From positions 13,352 through 77,351 of the forward strand of contig NZ_VUYS01000019.1 of NCBI RefSeq assembly GCF_008389435.1: a stretch of DNA of 64,000 bases. Reading direction: 5' to 3'. Positions within the stretch are counted from its first letter, which is position 1; every line of letters starts with the position of its first letter. This stretch comes from Candidatus Nitrosocosmicus agrestis (GTDB lineage: Archaea > Thermoproteota > Nitrososphaeria > Nitrososphaerales > Nitrososphaeraceae). A program made the translations under genes and the position numbers. This document shows, piece by piece, positions 7,719-17,502 of the stretch. Below the pieces are notes generated by a model. The model saw nothing but the letters and a program-made list of their open reading frames with translations. It searched no databases and was not told the DNA's origin.

Positions 7719-8684
7719 TTGAACATCATCATAATATCTCATGAGTCAGATGTAGACGGAGTTTTTTCTGCTGCAATTGCGTTACAAAGGTACCCTCAAG
7801 GAAGAGTTTTCTTTACTTCTTATGGAAAGGAGAATTTTAATAGAGTTTTTGATCTTGTATATGGAGAAGTCCTTAAGTCGACGAGCAAAGGAGTGGTAAT
7901 TTTTACAGACCTTGGATTAAGTGAAGAGTTAGTCGAAATTACATCTGAGCTTTTTAGTTTCTTGCACTCCAACTCTTGGGAGGTTTTGTGGATTGATCAT
8001 CATCCTTGGCCTTTGAAATCAATTGAATTGTTCAATTCAGAAAAGGAAACGAGCAGACTAGTTTTAGACAGTTCAGGGAAAAAATGTGCTGCAGAACTGA
8101 CCTACGATTATATGCTTCCTAATAACAACAAAGCAAAACTGCTTGCCTCAATCGCCCATACATCAGATTTTCTTTTAAATGATCAAATCTATCCCCCTCT
8201 CCCCGAATTAATTATCTACTACAAAAATATTCCAAACTTTTATTCCAAACTCACAGAACTTGCAATAAAAGTATCTAATGGCGTTCTTTGGGATTTAACA
8301 ATGCAACAAGAATATTTGCAATACTGCAAATATAGAGACGAATCGAAAAGTGAATCAATAAAGAAAATGCAGGTTGTGGAATTAAGTAATGGCATGAAAA
8401 TGGCAGTTATTCCATCAAGTCCTTATATCCAAGCTAGTTTATTTTCAGAGGAGATATTTCGAGAATCAAGTATTGATGCTATTTTTTTCTTAAGTGATGA
8501 AGGTAAAGTTAGTATACGAAGAAACAATCCCAATATCAAATGCAACAAGATCGCTTCAAACTTGCTTGAGGGGGGAGGTCACGAGTACGCAGCGGGAGGA
8601 CACATAAAGTCCGAGCCTTCGAAGATGCACATGGTTATCATGGAATTAAAGAACGCACTAGAGAAATCTTTAACAAAAAAATGA
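7719..8684 (+). CDS. DHH/DHHA1-family phosphoesterase
   Basis: 321 residues. The N-terminal DHH domain has ISHESDVDGVFSA (motif I with metal-binding Asp residues), FTDLGLSEELVE and the eponymous DHH in WIDHHPW near residue 92. The C-terminal DHHA1 domain has NLLEGGGHEYAAGGHI near residue 285, which binds the substrate phosphate. The family includes nanoRNases (NrnA), cyclic-dinucleotide phosphodiesterases and archaeal RecJ-like exonucleases. This length and the absence of extra domains suggest an oligonucleotide or dinucleotide phosphodiesterase; the substrate cannot be fixed from sequence. TTG start (MNIIIISHESD), with the strand beta-1 motif directly following. Confidence 0.85.
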   Translation: MNIIIISHESDVDGVFSAAIALQRYPQGRVFFTSYGKENFNRVFDLVYGEVLKSTSKGVVIFTDLGLSEELVEITSELFSFLHSNSWEVLWIDHHPWPLKSIELFNSEKETSRLVLDSSGKKCAAELTYDYMLPNNNKAKLLASIAHTSDFLLNDQIYPPLPELIIYYKNIPNFYSKLTELAIKVSNGVLWDLTMQQEYLQYCKYRDESKSESIKKMQVVELSNGMKMAVIPSSPYIQASLFSEEIFRESSIDAIFFLSDEGKVSIRRNNPNIKCNKIASNLLEGGGHEYAAGGHIKSEPSKMHMVIMELKNALEKSLTKK

Positions 8685-8727
8685 CAACATTTACAATTAA
8701 AATTAATTAAAAATACTAAGTAAAATC

Positions 8728-8736
8728 AAAAAAAAA
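8728..8736 (-). terminator. U-run terminator after the S10 gene
   Basis: Nine consecutive T on the minus strand directly follow the S10 stop codon, with more T-rich sequence after. Archaeal RNA polymerase terminates at such U-runs. It would end the EF-1A/S10 transcript. Confidence 0.5.
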
Positions 8737-9048
8737 TTATTGGGTCAAAGATACCTCGATGTATACATCTTCAGGTATTTTTAAACGCATCAGTTGCCTT
8801 ATTGAACGGTCATCAGCCCCCAAATCAATTACACGTCTATGAACTCTCAATTCGTATTTGTCCCAAGTATTGGTGCCCTGACCACATGGTGATTTTCTAG
8901 TCACTACCCTCATTTTCTTTGTAGGCAATGGATGTGGTCCTTTTAATCGAATACCATTTTTTTCTCCTATATCCTTTATTTCAGTGCACACGTTTTCAAG
9001 AGTAAGCAAATTGGTGCTAGTAAGTTTTATCCGAGCTTCCTGAGGCAT
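8737..9048 (-). CDS. rps10: 30S ribosomal protein uS10
   Basis: 103 residues, normal for archaeal S10. Recognisable are ARIKLTSTNLLTLENVC, the loop region GPHPLPTKKMRVVTRKSPCG with its basic residues, and ELRVHRRVIDLGADDRSIRQL, then PEDVYIEVSLTQ at the C-terminus. It follows the EF-1A gene with a 10-base gap, the classical archaeal tuf-rps10 order, so the two are co-transcribed. ATG start. Confidence 0.96.
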   Translation of the reverse strand: MPQEARIKLTSTNLLTLENVCTEIKDIGEKNGIRLKGPHPLPTKKMRVVTRKSPCGQGTNTWDKYELRVHRRVIDLGADDRSIRQLMRLKIPEDVYIEVSLTQ

Positions 9049-9058
9049 CTAAATTCAC

Positions 9059-10372
9059 TTATTTCTTGTTGGGATCGTATTTTTCAGTAATGCTCTTTAC
9101 AATACCGGCAGCAATCGTTGTTCCCATATCACGTAAAGCAAATCTACCAATTTCAGGGAACTCTTTGAAAGTTTCAATTGCCAATGGTCTTACAGGCCTT
9201 ATTTTGACAATAGCAGCATCACCAGTTTTCAAAAATTTGGGCTTCTCCTCCACGATACCACCGGTTTTTGGATCGATTTTTGCTACAAAATCAGATATAG
9301 TAGCCGCAACTTGAGCAGTGTGAGCATGAAGAACGGGTGTATAACCTGGTGCCATGGCAGTAGGGTGATGAATGACAATTATTTGAGCCTCGAATTCCTT
9401 CGCCACACTTGGAGGACTATCAATATTTCCAATGATATCACCTCTATGAATTGCCTTCTTATCCACCCCTCTCAAGTTAAACCCAATGTTATCACCTGCT
9501 TCTGCGTAATCCATTTGGGTATGATGGGTTTCTATAGATTTTATCTCACCAGGAACACCAGAGGGCATAACTATTACTTTTTCGTTCGTTTTCATCTTTC
9601 CAGTCTCAACTCTTCCAACTGGCACAGTTCCCACTCCTGTGATAGTATAGACATCCTGTACTGGAATTCTTAAGGGCTTGTTGATTGGTTTTTCTGGAGG
9701 TGTAAAGGAGTCCAGTGCTTCTGCTAGAGTAGGTCCCTTGTACCAGGGCATATTTTCAGACTTCTTAACTAAATTGTCACCCTTCCAAGCAGAAACAGGA
9801 ATAAAACTGACCTTGGAAGTGTTATATCCGACCATTTTTAACATTTTTTCAACAATTTCTTTAACCTCGTTGTACCTTCCCTCACCATATCCAACATCAT
9901 CCATTTTATTTAGAGCAACAACAATCTGTCCAACTCCTAGTGTTCGTGAAAGGAAAGCATGCTCCCTAGCCTGTCCACCTGGTTCTGTTGCAGCTTCTGT
10001 TTCGCCTGGTTTTACAGATACCACAAGAATTGAAGCATCAGCTTCTGATGCTCCAGTGATCATATTTTTGATAAAGTCTCTGTGACCAGGGGCATCAATT
10101 AGAGTATAAAAGAATTTCGGGGTTTCAAATTTCTGAAATGCAAGATCGATAGTAATACCTCTCTCTCTTTCATCTTTTATGCTATCTAAAACCCAAGCAT
10201 ACTTGAAGGTATCACCCTTTCCTGTAGCTTCCGATTCCTTAGCAAAAGAATCAATAGTTCTCTGATCTATTACACCTAAATCGACCATCAAATGTCCAAC
10301 GGTCGTTGATTTACCATTATCGACATGTCCAGTAACCACCAAATTCATATGTGGTTTTTTACTTGCGCTCAT
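9059..10372 (-). CDS. tuf: translation elongation factor aEF-1A
   Basis: GTPase that delivers aminoacyl-tRNA to the ribosome. 437 residues with all G motifs: GHVDNGKST (15-23), the switch I region ending ERGITIDLAFQKFET, DAPGHRDFIKNMI (switch II), NKMD near 155, and SAWKG near 195. Domains II and III follow, with VGTVPVGRVETGKMK and the C-terminal RPLAIETFKEFPEIGRFALRDMG. The N-terminus MSASKKPHMNLVVTGHVD fits relatives. Heads the tuf-rps10 unit. An A+T-rich 230-base upstream region holds its promoter. Confidence 0.97.
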   Translation of the reverse strand: MSASKKPHMNLVVTGHVDNGKSTTVGHLMVDLGVIDQRTIDSFAKESEATGKGDTFKYAWVLDSIKDERERGITIDLAFQKFETPKFFYTLIDAPGHRDFIKNMITGASEADASILVVSVKPGETEAATEPGGQAREHAFLSRTLGVGQIVVALNKMDDVGYGEGRYNEVKEIVEKMLKMVGYNTSKVSFIPVSAWKGDNLVKKSENMPWYKGPTLAEALDSFTPPEKPINKPLRIPVQDVYTITGVGTVPVGRVETGKMKTNEKVIVMPSGVPGEIKSIETHHTQMDYAEAGDNIGFNLRGVDKKAIHRGDIIGNIDSPPSVAKEFEAQIIVIHHPTAMAPGYTPVLHAHTAQVAATISDFVAKIDPKTGGIVEEKPKFLKTGDAAIVKIRPVRPLAIETFKEFPEIGRFALRDMGTTIAAGIVKSITEKYDPNKK

Positions 10373-10601
10373 AAAAGATAAAAATCATGCAGGGGTTTAT
10401 TTGTATTTCGCTATCTTTTTTTTAATAACGTTTTGCCCACCAATGGAGAGTCCATGGAATATGAAATAAATAAACAAATTTCAAAGGTATTGATGACACC
10501 TATTTGCAAGTATTCTCTATGTCTCATTTATAAGCTTTATTCAGAATTGAACGGCTCATTTTAAGCATTAATAAACTATTCGCATATTTTTGAAGAAAAT
10601 A

Positions 10602-10946
10602 TCACACTCTGTTATAGATATCATCGATTCTCACGATATCACTTTCTTCAAATTGACCCAAGGAAATTTCAAGAATGATTGAAGGTTTATCCAAGTTAAT
10701 GGCTCTATGTTTACAACCTTTTGGAAGGTAAATCGTATCATTTTCACTTAATGTAGTCCTATTATCATCAACCTCTACTGTCACACTTCCTTTTACTACC
10801 TTCCACCATTCTTCTCTCTTATGATGATATTGTAAGCTAAGCTGGGCGGCAGGTTTTAAATGTAATAACTTTACTGTACATCTTTGATTTTCAATAAATT
10901 TTTCAAATCTTCCCCACGGCCTTTCTTCCTCATAAACATCGATCAC
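10602..10946 (-). CDS. cupin-fold phosphomannose isomerase type II-like protein
   Basis: 114 residues forming a single cupin barrel. The motif LQYHHKREEWWKVVKGSVTVEVD (about residues 38-60) carries the His/His/Glu metal ligands, and the second motif is YLPKGCKHRAINLD. ERPWGRFEKF at the front is typical of the C-terminal domain of mannose-6-phosphate isomerase / mannose-1-phosphate guanylyltransferase. It probably isomerises mannose-6-phosphate and fructose-6-phosphate for surface glycan precursors; other sugar-phosphate cupins are possible. ATG start; it stands alone. Confidence 0.8.
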   Translation of the reverse strand: MIDVYEEERPWGRFEKFIENQRCTVKLLHLKPAAQLSLQYHHKREEWWKVVKGSVTVEVDDNRTTLSENDTIYLPKGCKHRAINLDKPSIILEISLGQFEESDIVRIDDIYNRV

Positions 10947-11129
10947 AATAATATCATCGTAAAGATAATCTCCATATTATTTAAAATTAGAGTAATGGAG
11001 TTATTGGAAAGATCATTACAACAAAAAATAATTAGGAAACAATTAAAATGAATTGTGGGTGGACACTGGTTAACTTTAAACATATTCATAAGAAATCATT
11101 TAAAATTTATATGATGACAGCAAGAGGAA

Positions 11130-11492
11130 CTATCGAATTGAAAGTAAGTATTCATTTAACGTCTCAAGACACTGATTGAATAAATTGCTACTCCTACCAT
11201 ACATATAATTTGAAAATTCTTCAAAAGTAAAAACCCGCTGATGCTGTATTCCTATAGGGACATATCCTCCAAATGTTATAACTTGAATTACTACAAAATT
11301 CTCATTAACTATAGCAAGTTCTTGCTCACCGTAGTCATTCACTTCGTCAAGTAAAGAGGTGTACAGTATTACAGGTCTGCCCGTTTTTGCTACGTTTACT
11401 GAAAGCATTGTTAGTTTGTCTTTGAAATTCTCTATGATACAATTTTCAAAGGACAACTGTTTACCTTCCTGCAGACCTTGTACTTTTTTCAA
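11130..11492 (-). CDS. hypothetical protein, 120 aa
   Basis: No known domain. Predicted soluble alpha/beta protein with two strand-rich stretches (LTMLSVNVAKTGRPVILYTSLL; ELAIVNENFVVIQVITFGGYVPIGI) and a helical C-terminus (FEEFSNYMYGRSSNLFNQCL). ATG start. Isolated between the cupin gene and ileS. A lineage-specific gene is likely; function unknown. Confidence 0.6.
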   Translation of the reverse strand: MKKVQGLQEGKQLSFENCIIENFKDKLTMLSVNVAKTGRPVILYTSLLDEVNDYGEQELAIVNENFVVIQVITFGGYVPIGIQHQRVFTFEEFSNYMYGRSSNLFNQCLETLNEYLLSIR

Positions 11493-11976
11493 GCAATCTA
11501 AAATCTTGAAAACAATTTATCTATATTGAAGATCATTACAATTGACTTATTGACCAATGTTTATTAATCATCATTTCCACTGCTTATCTTCTATATCGAT
11601 AATTATTGGATATGAACCTTATTTAGTCATATACTATCTAATGTATTTCTAAATAATACTCCTATTTCTTTGTTAATTACATACAAGATAGATGGTAGAT
11701 ATTTAAGATTTACGTATTGTATTGGACTCTAACTATTTGTCTTAAAATCAAGTATCTAGGATGTTATGGAAACAGTTTCTCAACAATTTTAACCCACTTG
11801 GCAGCTCAAAATTATAATTCAAGGAGATAGACAAGTATTGAAAGTAATTTTTCCCTTACAAATTACGGAAATACGATTCGTTGTTTAATCGTAATCTCCT
11901 GATTCCAATTTCCTTTTCTTATTTTAGATAAATAACATTTTGTATCTGTGAATTGAGAGGCATAATTGATATATGG
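11493..11976. other. non-coding interval with one hairpin
   Basis: About 480 A+T-rich bases between the 120-aa gene and ileS. No frame with coding character. The only structure noted is a perfect 7-bp inverted repeat, TACGATT/AATCGTA, with an 8-base loop at 11872-11893. It lies about 85-105 bases downstream of the ileS stop and could mark the 3' end of that transcript. Confidence 0.5.
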
Positions 11977-14900
11977 TTAGTGAACATATATCAGGATTTT
12001 CTTACCATCGAGATCTATCTCTTTGCTGTTGAAATTTCTTAGTTTATGGATATCAGAAAATTCAATAGAGTTGACCCTAACAAGGCCTTTTAGTTCAGAT
12101 TCATAGATTTTAATCTTTGTTGATTCTTCCTCGCTAAAATTGGAAATATATGCAGCCTTCAGTATTTCAGTAGGTAAATAACCTAATTCCTTTCTGAGTT
12201 GCTGAATGTTTCTCGCAAGGTCCTTGACCAATCCTTTCGTAATAAGGTCATTATTTCTTAAAGAATTTAAAAAGATCACGTAGTTATCTTTTTCTATAGA
12301 TGAAAATGAGTTTGTAGCCTCATATTCAGCAATTATATCATCTATGGTTAATTTAAATAACTTATTTTCAGCATATTCAAATTCATAATACCCATCTATA
12401 ACAATTTTTTCTAATAATTTTACCTTGTCAATATTTTCAAAATTTGTTACTAGATTACCGATATCACTTTTTACTTGCCTGGCGACAGTCTTTTTATTTA
12501 TCGAAATCACTGGGGTTATAGGGGCCTTACATTTGATCATATCAAGTATTTTGGTAACCTCATTTGTAAAATCTATCTTAAATATTGAGAGTTTTTCAAC
12601 GTTTATTTGATCTTTAAGCAAATTATCTAATCCATTGATGTTCAAAAAATTAGTATCCTCGCAATAAATTTGGACTGACTCTAATGGCCACCTTCTTTTG
12701 AGTTTTAATTTGTTTCTGAGTGCAAAAGACAATGATGAAATATTCTTGATTTTGTCAAATCCATTCTCAATTTCTTTATTATAGACAGAAGTTAATAATT
12801 TGGGATCGGTTTTTTTTTCCATCAAAATTGAATCAAACCTTTTGAAGCAAGTTTGGTACAAGTATTCGGTAGTAAAAGGACAAATTGGATGTATAATTAA
12901 ATCAATTGTTAACAAACAAGAAGCTAGGACCTTGTAAATGGTAAACCTTCGGGCCCGGTTGTCCAAATCATCACTCCATAGATCATAGCGGATCATCGGC
13001 ACATAAGTCTGGCTCAATGAGTTTATTACAAAGTCTTCAATTGCGTGTGCAGCCTCGTGAAACCTACAATCTTGGAACAATTTTTCTGACCGGATAATCA
13101 GATCAGATAGCTTGGTAAGAATCCAAACATCTTGGCTTTTCAACAGTTCGCCAGAAAATTTTATTTCTCCAAAATTATTTAGTTTAAAGAAGTCAAACTG
13201 ATCATACTGAGAATTCTGATTATAATAAACATGTAGAAAGTACAATGTACTAAGTACCTGGTGAGGACGGGCATTCATTTCTTTCAAATCAAAGTTAAGT
13301 GGTTCAATTGGTGAAGATTTCCACATTAAATAGAATCTTACCAGATCTACGGGGTTTAATGAGAGTAAAGAATATGCATCAATTACATTGCCCAAACTTT
13401 TGCTCATTTTATTTCCTTTTTCATCCAACACATGACCTGTAAAGAGGAAGGACTTGTAAGGAGATTCGGCCCGTGATTTCAATATAACATTCAACATGAG
13501 CAATGTATAAGCCCAACCTCTGGTTTGATCGATACCTTCTGTTAGGAATACAGCAGGAATCAAATTTTTGAATTCATCGTCATCAAGAGAGGAATATGGC
13601 GCACTTCCACTATTATGCCATGTGTCCAAAACAAAGGGTTCTCGATTCATAACTTCACCGCATTTATTGCAATGAATTTCAATCCTATCGATCCATGGTC
13701 TATGCAATTCGAAAGCCGCACCATCTGGCAACTTAGATGCCCTTTTAATAATTTCCTCCCTTGAAAACAAACCCTCCTTAAATGAACATTTATTGCATTT
13801 CCAAATCGGTAACGGGGTCCCCCAGACGCGCTCTCTTGATATACACCAAGGAACTTTTTCTTTTATAATTTCGATGAACCTGTTTTTTGGGGGTTCGTAA
13901 TAGTATTCAACTGCCGATGCCGCTTCATACGGTTTATTGCCCAATTTATCTATCATATAAAAATACTCTTTTTTTGCCATCCAAATTATTTTATGATGTG
14001 ATCTCCAGCAAGTCGGATATTTGTGAATAATCTTACCTATCTTTACAACCGAGGCCTTGGCAATCATATCATTTATTATATCTGTTTCTGCATCTCTTAC
14101 AAATTTACCCTGATATTTGCCCGCATCCTTGGTAAAGTAAACCTTGTCATCTATGGGAACAAAAATGGGCAATCCCCTTTTAGTAGCTATTTCAAAATCT
14201 TCCTCACCATTGGCTGGTGATAAATGGACTAACCCACTTCCAGTGGTCAAGTCAACAAAATCTTCTGCCACTACAAAATGAACGTTCCTATCACGTGCCA
14301 AGGTACTAAGGACAGGAATATTATCCAACAAAGGATGAATATAGCGTAGACCTTCAAGCTCTTTGCCTTTTGTAGTTTTTAACACTTCAAAGTTTTCAAT
14401 TCTCAACTCTTTCATTAGACCATCAAGTCTGCTTTCTGACACTATCCATTTCTCAACTTTGTTACTGTGATTAACTCTGATTGTAAGATATTGAGCTTTT
14501 GGATTTACCCCTACAAGTTCATCCGTAATTAAGGTAAATGGCATAGTTGTCCAGACAATCAAAAATTCATCAGAGTTTTCTAATTTTACTTTGTAATAAA
14601 ACGATGGATCTTCAACCTGCTCATAACTTTGATTAATTTCAGCATTACTAAGCGAAGTTTGACAGGAGGGACAATATGCAATAACTCGAAACCACTCCTT
14701 GAGTATCCCATCTTGATAAGCTTTCTTTACATATGACCACTCTCTTTCGATGTAAGAATCCCTATAAGTCCAGTATGCCTTTTCGTAATCAAATGACATA
14801 CCAATTAATGAATCTACTTCTCTCCATTTTTTGTTGTACTCGGAAATAATTTTTTTACAAGTTTCCACAATTTTTTCAATCCCAACTTTTTCAAGATTTT

Positions 14901-15231
14901 CACTCTTATTCCCTTTAAGCCCCAAGACTTTTTCTGCCTGCAGTTCAACCGGTAGACCTTGTGTATCCCATCCTGCGCGAAATATCAAATTCACCCCGTT
15001 CAAGAAAGACTCTCTATACCAAAAATCTTTAATAATTCTCCCCCTAATATGACCCAAATGAGGTTCTCCGTTCATCGTTGGTGGTCCTTCAATGAATCCT
15101 ATTTCATTCTTAGAAAAATTACTCTTATCTGAGAAGTTTTTGAGACTATTCTTTACCTGAGTATCATTATGATACACCCTGATTTGATTCTCAATCTCTT
15201 TCAAGTCAAACTTGTTCCCCAGATTCATCAT
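11977..15231 (-). CDS. ileS: isoleucyl-tRNA synthetase
   Basis: Charges tRNA-Ile. Class I synthetase of about 1,084 residues: HIGH-type motif PTMNGEPHLGHIRGR near residue 52, the CP1 editing domain with TTMPFTLITDELVGV and the TSGSGLVH-like TGSGLVHLSPANGEED, a zinc-knuckle segment (WKCNKCSF, HCNKCG), and the KMSKSLGN loop near residue 615, then the anticodon-binding domain. An open frame continues 36 codons upstream (to 15339, TTG), but that stretch looks unlike the family. I prefer the ATG pair just before NLGNKFDLKEIENQIR. Archaeal/eukaryotic-type IleRS are this long. No neighbour shares its transcript. Confidence 0.95.
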   Translation of the reverse strand: MMNLGNKFDLKEIENQIRVYHNDTQVKNSLKNFSDKSNFSKNEIGFIEGPPTMNGEPHLGHIRGRIIKDFWYRESFLNGVNLIFRAGWDTQGLPVELQAEKVLGLKGNKSENLEKVGIEKIVETCKKIISEYNKKWREVDSLIGMSFDYEKAYWTYRDSYIEREWSYVKKAYQDGILKEWFRVIAYCPSCQTSLSNAEINQSYEQVEDPSFYYKVKLENSDEFLIVWTTMPFTLITDELVGVNPKAQYLTIRVNHSNKVEKWIVSESRLDGLMKELRIENFEVLKTTKGKELEGLRYIHPLLDNIPVLSTLARDRNVHFVVAEDFVDLTTGSGLVHLSPANGEEDFEIATKRGLPIFVPIDDKVYFTKDAGKYQGKFVRDAETDIINDMIAKASVVKIGKIIHKYPTCWRSHHKIIWMAKKEYFYMIDKLGNKPYEAASAVEYYYEPPKNRFIEIIKEKVPWCISRERVWGTPLPIWKCNKCSFKEGLFSREEIIKRASKLPDGAAFELHRPWIDRIEIHCNKCGEVMNREPFVLDTWHNSGSAPYSSLDDDEFKNLIPAVFLTEGIDQTRGWAYTLLMLNVILKSRAESPYKSFLFTGHVLDEKGNKMSKSLGNVIDAYSLLSLNPVDLVRFYLMWKSSPIEPLNFDLKEMNARPHQVLSTLYFLHVYYNQNSQYDQFDFFKLNNFGEIKFSGELLKSQDVWILTKLSDLIIRSEKLFQDCRFHEAAHAIEDFVINSLSQTYVPMIRYDLWSDDLDNRARRFTIYKVLASCLLTIDLIIHPICPFTTEYLYQTCFKRFDSILMEKKTDPKLLTSVYNKEIENGFDKIKNISSLSFALRNKLKLKRRWPLESVQIYCEDTNFLNINGLDNLLKDQINVEKLSIFKIDFTNEVTKILDMIKCKAPITPVISINKKTVARQVKSDIGNLVTNFENIDKVKLLEKIVIDGYYEFEYAENKLFKLTIDDIIAEYEATNSFSSIEKDNYVIFLNSLRNNDLITKGLVKDLARNIQQLRKELGYLPTEILKAAYISNFSEEESTKIKIYESELKGLVRVNSIEFSDIHKLRNFNSKEIDLDGKKILIYVH

Positions 15232-15467
15232 ACATTTGAATCCATCTGCTTGACCTCTCTTATATTTTTGGAAATGCATTGAAAAGCATACAGTGGATAT
15301 TGTGCAAATTAACTCGATATTGATGCTTTGAGAATACACGACTTTTTACTAAGAATCATCAGTAGAGAATATGTGTCATTAACAAATGATTAGAATTTAG
15401 TTCTCAATAAATAAACGATTATAGTTCCAGCCATAGAATTATATTAAAATGTACTAATTTTCACAAT

Positions 15468-16004
15468 GTGAATAAATTTGACCAGATAGGTGCAGGCAAG
15501 AATCCTCCCAGTAATGTAAATGTAGTAATTGAGATCCCTCAGAACGGCAATATCAAGTATGAAGTTGATGCAGACTCGGGTATTCTTTTTGTAGATAGAA
15601 AGCTGCATACATCGATGGTTTATCCTTTCAACTACGGTTTTGTCCCTATGACAAGAGAAGAAGATGGTGACCCAATTGATATATTGGTAATGAGTAATGA
15701 CGCCTTTTCCCCATTGTCTGTTGTGAGATCAAAACCGATAGGCGTATTAATTATGGAAGACGAAGAAGGGCAAGATTCAAAAATTATCGCAGTCCCAAAT
15801 GAGAAGATCGATTACGATTACTCCAGATATTCAGAAATAGGTCAAATCGATCCTGTGATATTGGATAAGATAAAACATTTTTTTGAACACTACAAAGAGC
15901 TTGAAAAAGGAAAGTTCGTAAAAGTAACTGGCTGGAAAGATAGAAAAGCAGCAGAACAAATTATCCTTGATGGAATTGAAAGATTTAAGAAGAGTCAATC
16001 ATAA
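15468..16004 (+). CDS. ppa: inorganic pyrophosphatase (family I)
   Basis: Hydrolyses pyrophosphate, pulling synthetase and polymerase reactions forward. 178 residues, the normal soluble type. Motifs: GNIKYEVDADSGILFVDR, YPFNYGFVP, the metal site EEDGDPIDILV near residue 65, and the C-terminal KFVKVTGWKDRKAAEQII. GTG start; no ATG lies in frame nearby. The 3' end overlaps the convergent cdvC stop by 6 bases, so the two transcripts run into each other. Confidence 0.95.
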   Translation: MNKFDQIGAGKNPPSNVNVVIEIPQNGNIKYEVDADSGILFVDRKLHTSMVYPFNYGFVPMTREEDGDPIDILVMSNDAFSPLSVVRSKPIGVLIMEDEEGQDSKIIAVPNEKIDYDYSRYSEIGQIDPVILDKIKHFFEHYKELEKGKFVKVTGWKDRKAAEQIILDGIERFKKSQS

Positions 16005-17309
16005 TGCCTTGAATTGTTCACTCCACCGCATATAAGCTCTTATCATTTCTGGACTAACGCTGGGTTTTCTCACCTTAAACATCTCTTTAAAGTCTAATAA
16101 GCTTAGTTCTCTAGGTAGAATCGAGTGGTCTAGTGGCTCCCCTCTTTCAAATAATTCATTTACAACTTTTAACTGTGCAGATTGACAAATATCTTTTATA
16201 TCACTGGCACTGTATGCTTCAGACAGTTTTGCCAAATCATCAACCTTAACAGTCTGATCATTTGTTAATTTAGATACATATTGTTTAAATAGATTCTTCC
16301 GAGAGGACACGTCAGGTAAAGTTACATAAATCCTTTTCTGAAACCGCCTTAGAAAACCAGATTCCAAACTCCATGGCTTATTCGTAGCTCCAATTACATA
16401 TAGAAATGAATCCTTGGCCTTTCCATTGATGCCATCCATTTCTGTTAAAAATTGGTTTTTGACTCGCACCTCACCACCCACTTCGCCATTTCTAGTCCCA
16501 AGCAATGAATCGATTTCATCTATAAATAGCAAGATTGGAATTTTTTCTTTTTCATGCAAAGCCCTAGCAAAAGTAAATAGTTTGGAAATATTCTTCTCTG
16601 CTTCCCCTAGCCACTTACTCATCATAGAAGCCGCATCAATATTGATAAAATATCCATGAATCTCAGCAGCTGCAGCTGCAGCCAATAAGGTTTTTCCACA
16701 TCCAGGAGGTCCAAAAAGTAATATTCCTCTTGGCCAACCAAGCGGAAATAAATCTGCTCGTTTAGTAGGATAAACTATGGATTCTCTAATCGCACGTTTA
16801 GCATCTTCTAATCCAATTACTTCGTTCCAAGTAACCATTGGTTTTTCTTTGAGAATGAGACTTTCCAACTCTTTTCCTAAATCCTGAATTATGTCGGTAC
16901 TTGGCGTATGTCCATTCTTAGGAGGATACTGAGAACGTGGGTTTTGAGAGAGGCCACGTTTTACTGAAGTTTCAGTCTTGTTTATCAGATTGCTCGAATT
17001 TAAATGAGAATCTTTATTTTTTAAGGAATCTCCAAAATCTTTGACATCCAAAGAGTCTTGTTTACCCTCCTCAAGAATACCATTAGCCATCTGTATTGCT
17101 TTAATTCGATTTTGATAAGCACTTGCCCTTTCCAAATATACCCTATTTAATTTGTATTCGGGATAAATTTGAACTAGTTTTATGAGAGCCTCGCTTGCTC
17201 TTTGGTATGAGTTAATTGCAGACGAATGTGATCCCTGAGAATCAAGCTTTATAGCATCTGCTGCAAATTTACTTGCAGTATTCTCCAATTCCTGTGGTGC
17301 AAGTGTCAT
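15999..17309 (-). CDS. cdvC: Vps4-like AAA ATPase with MIT domain (CdvC)
   Basis: 436 residues. An N-terminal three-helix MIT domain (about 8-75, with AADAIKLDSQGSHSSAINSY) binds ESCRT-III/CdvB tails. A Ser/Asn-rich linker follows to about 135, then the AAA module: Walker A GPPGCGKT at 200-207, Walker B LLFIDEID near 260-267, sensor GATNKPW, and arginine finger region ESGFLRRFQKRIYV. The C-terminal part (SPEMIRAYMRWSEQFKAL) matches the Vps4 helix. In thaumarchaea the Cdv system, not FtsZ alone, divides the cell; CdvC remodels the ESCRT-III ring. cdvA and cdvB are not in this window. ATG start. Confidence 0.92.
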   Translation of the reverse strand: MTLAPQELENTASKFAADAIKLDSQGSHSSAINSYQRASEALIKLVQIYPEYKLNRVYLERASAYQNRIKAIQMANGILEEGKQDSLDVKDFGDSLKNKDSHLNSSNLINKTETSVKRGLSQNPRSQYPPKNGHTPSTDIIQDLGKELESLILKEKPMVTWNEVIGLEDAKRAIRESIVYPTKRADLFPLGWPRGILLFGPPGCGKTLLAAAAAAEIHGYFINIDAASMMSKWLGEAEKNISKLFTFARALHEKEKIPILLFIDEIDSLLGTRNGEVGGEVRVKNQFLTEMDGINGKAKDSFLYVIGATNKPWSLESGFLRRFQKRIYVTLPDVSSRKNLFKQYVSKLTNDQTVKVDDLAKLSEAYSASDIKDICQSAQLKVVNELFERGEPLDHSILPRELSLLDFKEMFKVRKPSVSPEMIRAYMRWSEQFKAL

Positions 17310-17502
17310 TATATACTATTCTCATTTACAATCTTCAAAGTGTTAGAAAGAATATAGGGTAAATAGAATTTTTCAAAAGGATAAAAAAAAATAGACTAAT
17401 GTATTGTAGGTGACAAAGGATGATCAGGATGCTACTTTCATTTATTTTAATTATTAATTCAATTAATTTGACTCATGTCCTTACAACTATTACAAATCAA
17501 GA

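Noticed and set aside
9066-10085. Three plus-strand frames opposite the EF-1A gene
   Set aside because: They are antisense shadows of a highly expressed gene with codon bias; their products have no independent character.
15232-15339. 36-codon N-terminal extension of ileS
   Set aside because: It begins with TTG, reads unlike synthetase N-termini, and an ATG pair stands right before the recognisable sequence.
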